Source of the DNA: Candidatus Alistipes excrementipullorum
Lineage (GTDB): Bacteria > Bacteroidota > Bacteroidia > Bacteroidales > Rikenellaceae
Assembly: GCA_019113665.1 (NCBI GenBank)
Contig: DXGW01000031.1
Location: forward strand, 1-9,881
Direction: 5' to 3'
Length of the DNA stretch: 9,881 nt
Shown in pieces: positions 7,192 to 9,881 of this stretch; position 1 is the first letter of the stretch, and each line of letters opens with the position of its first letter. Under the pieces are notes generated by a model that was not told the origin of the DNA, searched no databases, and was given only the letters and a program-made list of their open reading frames with translations. Position numbers and translations under genes: made by a program.

Positions 7192-7220
7192 GGAAAAATC
7201 AATTTGATTTCCTATATTTG
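7189..7220 (+). promoter_or_regulatory. Bacteroidota-type promoter for the nuclease lipoprotein gene
   Basis: TTTG at 7189-7192 (-33) and TATATTTG at 7213-7220 (-7) are exactly 20 bases apart and match the Bacteroidota consensus. Transcription would start around 7226-7228, just before the AGGAG at 7228-7232, so the leader is very short (about 15 bases before the ATG at 7242). A second TTTG at 7203-7206 is too close to serve as the -33 element. Confidence 0.72.
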
Positions 7221-7227
7221 CTTTTAT

Positions 7228-7232
7228 AGGAG
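7228..7232 (+). promoter_or_regulatory. Shine-Dalgarno-like site that decides the nuclease start
   Basis: AGGAG lies 9 bases before the ATG at 7242 but only 3 bases before an in-frame TTG at 7236. The spacing favours the ATG, giving an N-terminus MGKLIKTAAV. Shine-Dalgarno sequences are uncommon elsewhere in this window, so this one stands out. Confidence 0.5.
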
Positions 7233-7241
7233 ATTTTGAAT

Positions 7242-8447
7242 ATGGGCAAATTGATCAAAACGGCAGCGGTAGCACTGTCCATAATGACGGTTCTCGTGTG
7301 CTGCGCAAAGGGAAACGACGAGGAGTTGCACAACACGACCATGAGCATCGGGACTATCGGAGAAGTCCCTTCGGAAGGCATTTCAGAGGGGCGTTTCGCC
7401 ATAACGTTGACCGACCGCGGCAACAACGAAGTCAAGGCCATGCCCGACGGTACGGTCGTAACGGCTGCGGCATTCGACGAATCGACAAGCGAGATAGTCT
7501 TCAGCGTAAGCGAGAATACGGGCATGAGCCGCTCAGGATACATCGTACTCTCATGCGGCAAGGCCGCCGAGGTCGCAAAGATAGAACAGCACCAGGGGAC
7601 CATACTCAAAGGCAAGTCTGGCTGGTACGAACTGCCCGTCATAACCGACAGCGAGAACTGCATCTATTATTCTCACTCGTCGCTGCCGTCGGCGCCCGAA
7701 CGCCGCAACTATTCGTTCTGTTTCGCTACGGACATGTACGCATCGCTGTGGGTGGCATATCCCCTGCACGAATGCTACCTCGGCTCGGCAGACCGCCGCG
7801 ACACATTCGGATACGACAGGGATTTCGCCGATTTCTGCGGCGACAGCGGCTACGGCATGCAGGCGCAGGTTACGGGTGCATACTACACCGAATTCGGCAA
7901 CACGACCACCAGCGCAACGAACCTGCAGTACTCGCGCGGCCATCAACTGCCGTCGGCCGACCGTACGGGCAGCTCGGCCGACAACGACACGAGTTTCTAC
8001 TCGACCAACATGACGCCGCAGCGCCAGTCGCTCAACGGCGGCGCATGGTACAAACTCGAAGAGCTGGTGCGCAAACAGTGGATTTGCAGCGACACGCTCT
8101 ATGTCGTTACCGGAGCGATGTTCGAGGAGGGTCACGCCACAGCCTACGACAACAAGAGCAAGGGCAAATGCGTCCCCGTACCCACCAAATACTGGAAAGT
8201 ATTGCTGCGCACGCGCGACGGCAATACGGGGCGCAGCGTGGCCGAGTGCAGCGCGTCGGAACTGCAGTGCATAGGATTCGTACTTGAGCACAGCGACTCG
8301 CGCAGTTCACAGAAGGTATATACGACCGATGCGCGCAGCGTGAAGCAGATGGAGGAGCTTACGGGATTCACCTTCTTCGCCAATGTCCCGAACGCACCCA
8401 AGGAGACATTCGACACATCGTTGTGGAGCGGGCTGACCGTGCAATAG
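7242..8447 (+). CDS. DNA/RNA non-specific endonuclease (NUC1) lipoprotein with BACON-like domain
   Basis: This 401-residue protein begins with a signal peptide (hydrophobic 8-19) ending in LVCC, so Cys20 or Cys21 would be lipidated. The acidic NDEE that follows suggests surface export (inference). Residues about 30-119 resemble a BACON-type beta-sandwich (FSVSENTGMSRSGYIVLSCG and a closing IEQHQGT), often linked to carbohydrate or mucin binding. The rest is a beta-beta-alpha-metal NUC1 nuclease (about 125-397): SRGHQLPSADR (231-241, catalytic His234), STNMTPQ (254-260) and LNGGAWYKLE (264-273, Mg ligand Asn265 and Glu273), then VVTGAMF (288-294). The usual DRGH reads SRGH here, but the key His, Asn and Glu are kept, so activity against DNA or RNA is likely. 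It has its own promoter upstream, and only a T-poor hairpin follows. A role in degrading external nucleic acid for nutrition is an inference. An in-frame TTG at 7236 is the less likely start. Confidence 0.92.
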   Translation: MGKLIKTAAVALSIMTVLVCCAKGNDEELHNTTMSIGTIGEVPSEGISEGRFAITLTDRGNNEVKAMPDGTVVTAAAFDESTSEIVFSVSENTGMSRSGYIVLSCGKAAEVAKIEQHQGTILKGKSGWYELPVITDSENCIYYSHSSLPSAPERRNYSFCFATDMYASLWVAYPLHECYLGSADRRDTFGYDRDFADFCGDSGYGMQAQVTGAYYTEFGNTTTSATNLQYSRGHQLPSADRTGSSADNDTSFYSTNMTPQRQSLNGGAWYKLEELVRKQWICSDTLYVVTGAMFEEGHATAYDNKSKGKCVPVPTKYWKVLLRTRDGNTGRSVAECSASELQCIGFVLEHSDSRSSQKVYTTDARSVKQMEELTGFTFFANVPNAPKETFDTSLWSGLTVQ

Positions 8448-8471
8448 CACCGGTCACCGTTCCCCCTGAGA

Positions 8472-8487
8472 GCCGGTATTGCCCGGC
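8472..8487 (+). other. Short GC-rich hairpin after the nuclease gene
   Basis: GCCGG (8472-8476) pairs with CCGGC (8483-8487) around a 6-base loop, 24 bases after the nuclease stop. There is no T-run after it, so it is at best a weak terminator or 3'-end stabiliser. Confidence 0.35.
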
Positions 8488-8506
8488 GTATCATGTTGGC
8501 AGACAA

Positions 8507-8541
8507 TAAAAAACAAGAGAAACCGAATCGGTTTCTCTTGT
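8507..8541 (-). terminator. Intrinsic terminator of the tRNA-Gln gene (leftward)
   Basis: ACAAGAGAAACC (8513-8524) pairs perfectly with GGTTTCTCTTGT (8530-8541), with GA/TC possibly extending the stem to a very tight loop. On the minus strand the hairpin is followed by six Ts (complement of 8508-8513), a classic terminator. It starts only four bases after the tRNA 3' end. It may also stop rightward transcripts from the nuclease gene, but no T-run supports that direction. Confidence 0.82.
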
Positions 8542-8545
8542 CGTG

Positions 8546-8616
8546 TTGGGCTACCAGGACTCGAACCTAGAATGACAGGACCAGAATCTGTAGTGTTACC
8601 ATTACACCATAGCCCA
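8546..8616 (-). tRNA. tRNA-Gln (anticodon CUG)
   Basis: Read on the minus strand, 71 bases fold as a full cloverleaf. Its parts are the 7-bp acceptor stem TGGGCTA/TAGCCCA, D-stem GTGT/ACAC with loop AATGGTA, anticodon arm ACAGA-TTCTGGT-CCTGT, a 4-base variable loop, and T-arm CTAGG-TTCGAGT-CCTGG. The anticodon at loop positions 3-5 is CTG, which reads the Gln codon CAG. The U1-A72 first pair is typical of tRNA-Gln. The 3' CCA is not encoded (A73 is followed by CAC), so it must be added by nucleotidyltransferase. Two details are odd: an A31-C39 mismatch at the bottom of the anticodon stem, and A rather than G at the discriminator compared with E. coli. It has its own promoter and terminator, opposite to all the protein genes here. 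Confidence 0.95.
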
Positions 8617-8637
8617 ATGTTCTTCAGAACGGTGATG

Positions 8638-8668
8638 CAAAAGTAGAATATAATTTTGCTTTTTCAAA
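8638..8668 (-). promoter_or_regulatory. Promoter of the tRNA-Gln gene (leftward)
   Basis: On the minus strand, TTTG (complement of CAAA at 8665-8668) and TACTTTTG (complement of 8638-8645) are 19 bases apart and match the Bacteroidota -33/-7 consensus. Transcription would start near 8630, about 14 bases before the mature tRNA 5' end at 8616. Confidence 0.72.
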
Positions 8669-8687
8669 GAAAAAACGAAAAAAATTG

Positions 8688-8695
8688 TATATTTG
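8688..8695 (+). promoter_or_regulatory. Probable -7 element for the nucleoside symporter gene
   Basis: TATATTTG at 8688-8695 matches the TAnnTTTG consensus and lies 51 bases before the ATG at 8747. No perfect TTTG sits at the ideal distance. TTTC at 8662-8665 is the nearest candidate (22-base spacer) and overlaps the -33 element of the divergent tRNA promoter. The leader contains a short hairpin, CCGC (8712-8715) with GCGG (8724-8727). Confidence 0.5.
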
Positions 8696-8746
8696 TTTAA
8701 ATATTTTTCAGCCGCGAGTTTTTGCGGTCCATAAAACCAACTTAAT

Positions 8747-9881
8747 ATGAACATAAAATTTCGATTAACCGTGATGAACTTCCTGCAGTTTGCAGTATGG
8801 GGTTCATATCTGGTATGTATCGGCAACTTTCTTGGACGTGTAGGTCTGGGCGATTATATTTCGTGGTTCTACATTGCACAGGGTGTGGTCTCGATCTTCA
8901 TGCCGGCAATCATCGGCGCCATTGCCGACAAATTCATTCAACCGCAAAGGCTTCTCGGCATCTCGCACCTGCTGGCTGCGGGCTTCATGCTTCTGGCCGC
9001 CTACTTCGGCATCGAGGCCACGCAACTGACGGCCGCCGGAGAGGCCACCTCGATATGGCCAATATTCACGGCATACTGCCTGAGCGTGGCGTTCTACATG
9101 CCGACCATCGCACTCTCCAACACCGTAGCCTTCTCGATCCTCAAGAGCCACGGATACGATACGGTCAAGGATTTCCCGCCGATCCGCGTATTCGGCACCG
9201 TCGGATTCATCGCAGCCATGTGGTTCGTCAACTTTGTCAGTTTCGGACTCGCCGAGGCGGCACAGTTCACATACATGCAGCTGATCGTCTGCGGCGCGCT
9301 CGGCCTGCTGCTGGGCCTCTATTCGTTCTCGCTGCCACAGTGCCCGATATGCAGTGACGACAGCAAGAACAAGACCCTCATGCAGCGTCTCGGCTTCGAC
9401 GCCTTCGTGCTCTTCAAACAGAAGAAGATGGCGCTGTTCTTCATCTTCTCGATGCTGCTGGGCGTATCGCTGCAGATAACCAACGGCTACGCCACCCCGT
9501 ACATCAACAGCTTCGCCGCCTCGTCGCAGAGCTGGTTTGCCGAGAACCCGACCCTGCTGGTATCCGTATCGCAGATCTCCGAAGCACTGTGCATTCTGCT
9601 CATTCCGTTCTTCCTCGGACGGTTCGGTATCAAGCGCGTGATGATGATCGCCATGTTCGCATGGGTATTGCGTTTCGGCTTCTTCGGCGTCGGCTCCACC
9701 GAAAGCGTGCTCGGCATCGTGGCGCTCTTCATATCGTGCCTGGTTTACGGCGTAGCGTTCGACTTCTTCAACGTTTCGGGCGCACTCTTCGTCGAGCAGG
9801 AGGCATCGAAACCCATGCAGGCTTCGGCTCAGGGTCTGTTCATGCTCATGACCAACGGCATCGGCGCCTCGGTCGGAACAT
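8747..9881 (+). CDS. Nucleoside:H+ symporter, NupG-like MFS transporter (3' truncated by window)
   Basis: Frame is open from the ATG at 8747 to the window end, giving 378 residues without a stop. The family is about 400-420 residues long, so only the last helix or so is missing. The protein is strongly hydrophobic, with about eleven visible transmembrane segments. It has the features of the nucleoside:H+ symporter branch of the major facilitator superfamily: an N-terminus with MNFLQFAVWGSYL right after a short basic start, PPIRVFGTVGFIAAMW after the first helices, and FDFFNVSGALFVEQE near the end. Its likely role is proton-driven uptake of nucleosides across the inner membrane. The ATG follows an A-rich leader with no Shine-Dalgarno sequence. 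It is divergent from the tRNA gene and lies about 300 bases after the secreted nuclease, with which it may share a nucleic-acid salvage role (inference). Confidence 0.9.
   Translation, partial: MNIKFRLTVMNFLQFAVWGSYLVCIGNFLGRVGLGDYISWFYIAQGVVSIFMPAIIGAIADKFIQPQRLLGISHLLAAGFMLLAAYFGIEATQLTAAGEATSIWPIFTAYCLSVAFYMPTIALSNTVAFSILKSHGYDTVKDFPPIRVFGTVGFIAAMWFVNFVSFGLAEAAQFTYMQLIVCGALGLLLGLYSFSLPQCPICSDDSKNKTLMQRLGFDAFVLFKQKKMALFFIFSMLLGVSLQITNGYATPYINSFAASSQSWFAENPTLLVSVSQISEALCILLIPFFLGRFGIKRVMMIAMFAWVLRFGFFGVGSTESVLGIVALFISCLVYGVAFDFFNVSGALFVEQEASKPMQASAQGLFMLMTNGIGASVGT

Noticed and set aside
7203..7220. TTTG at 7203-7206 as the -33 partner of the TATATTTG box
   Set aside because: The spacer would be 6 bases, far below the 19-21 expected. 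TTTG at 7189-7192 fits.
7236..7241. TTG at 7236 as start of the nuclease gene
   Set aside because: It would add only two residues and sits too close (3 bases) to the AGGAG site. The ATG at 7242 has normal spacing.
7298..8287. Plus-strand frame of 329 codons inside the nuclease gene
   Set aside because: Arg/Gln/His-rich low-complexity translation typical of an out-of-frame shadow. The overlapping frame has clear BACON-like and NUC1 motifs.
8507..8541. Perfect inverted repeat as an attachment site or mobile-element end next to the tRNA
   Set aside because: On the minus strand it is a terminator with six Ts right after the tRNA. No duplicate of the tRNA 3' end, integrase or foreign gene is present in the window.
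8797..9357. Plus-strand frame of 186 codons in the symporter region
   Set aside because: It is a +1/+2 shadow of the symporter, whose frame stays open from 8747 to the window end with helices and family motifs.

Overview
The window looks like chromosomal DNA from a GC-rich member of the Bacteroidales, most likely Alistipes or a close Rikenellaceae relative. Four things point there: GC-rich coding DNA with AT-rich intergenic gaps; Bacteroidota-type promoters (TTTG, about 20 bases, TAnnTTTG) instead of sigma70 boxes; start codons mostly without Shine-Dalgarno sequences; and typical gene content (MutL-rhomboid-EEP cluster, LRR lipoprotein, BACON-type nuclease, NupG-like symporter). The genus is an inference. 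No mobile element, CRISPR array, prophage or integration scar was seen, and all genes share similar codon use.

Layout. (1) 1-3895: a tight rightward cluster with gaps of 3, 12 and 7 bases. It holds the tail of an unidentified membrane protein, mutL, a rhomboid intramembrane protease, and a membrane-anchored endonuclease/exonuclease/phosphatase (EEP) protein. It ends in a perfect 13-bp hairpin and then a T-rich terminator. (2) 4001-7191: a probable operon with its own promoter, encoding an EF-hand-like/LRR lipoprotein, a second lipoprotein, and a YhcH/YjgK/YiaL (DUF386) sugar-anomerase-type protein, closed by a GC-rich terminator. (3) 7189-8447: a monocistronic lipoprotein with a BACON-like domain and a DNA/RNA non-specific (NUC1) endonuclease domain. 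(4) 8507-8668: a leftward tRNA-Gln(CUG) with its own promoter and terminator. (5) 8747 to the window end: a rightward nucleoside:H+ symporter (NupG-like MFS), cut off by the window edge.

How the genes may work together. Region 1 is housekeeping (mismatch repair, membrane proteolysis, a probably periplasmic phosphoesterase). Region 2 looks like a cell-envelope module: two lipoproteins that appear to share a small C-terminal domain, plus a cytosolic sugar-handling protein. Regions 3 and 5 suggest nucleic-acid scavenging, with an extracytoplasmic nuclease near a nucleoside importer.

No obviously new multi-gene system is visible. The points most worth following are the degenerate endonuclease motifs in MutL, the apparent shared domain in the two lipoproteins, and terminator T-tracts that double as the -33 element of the next promoter, seen twice.
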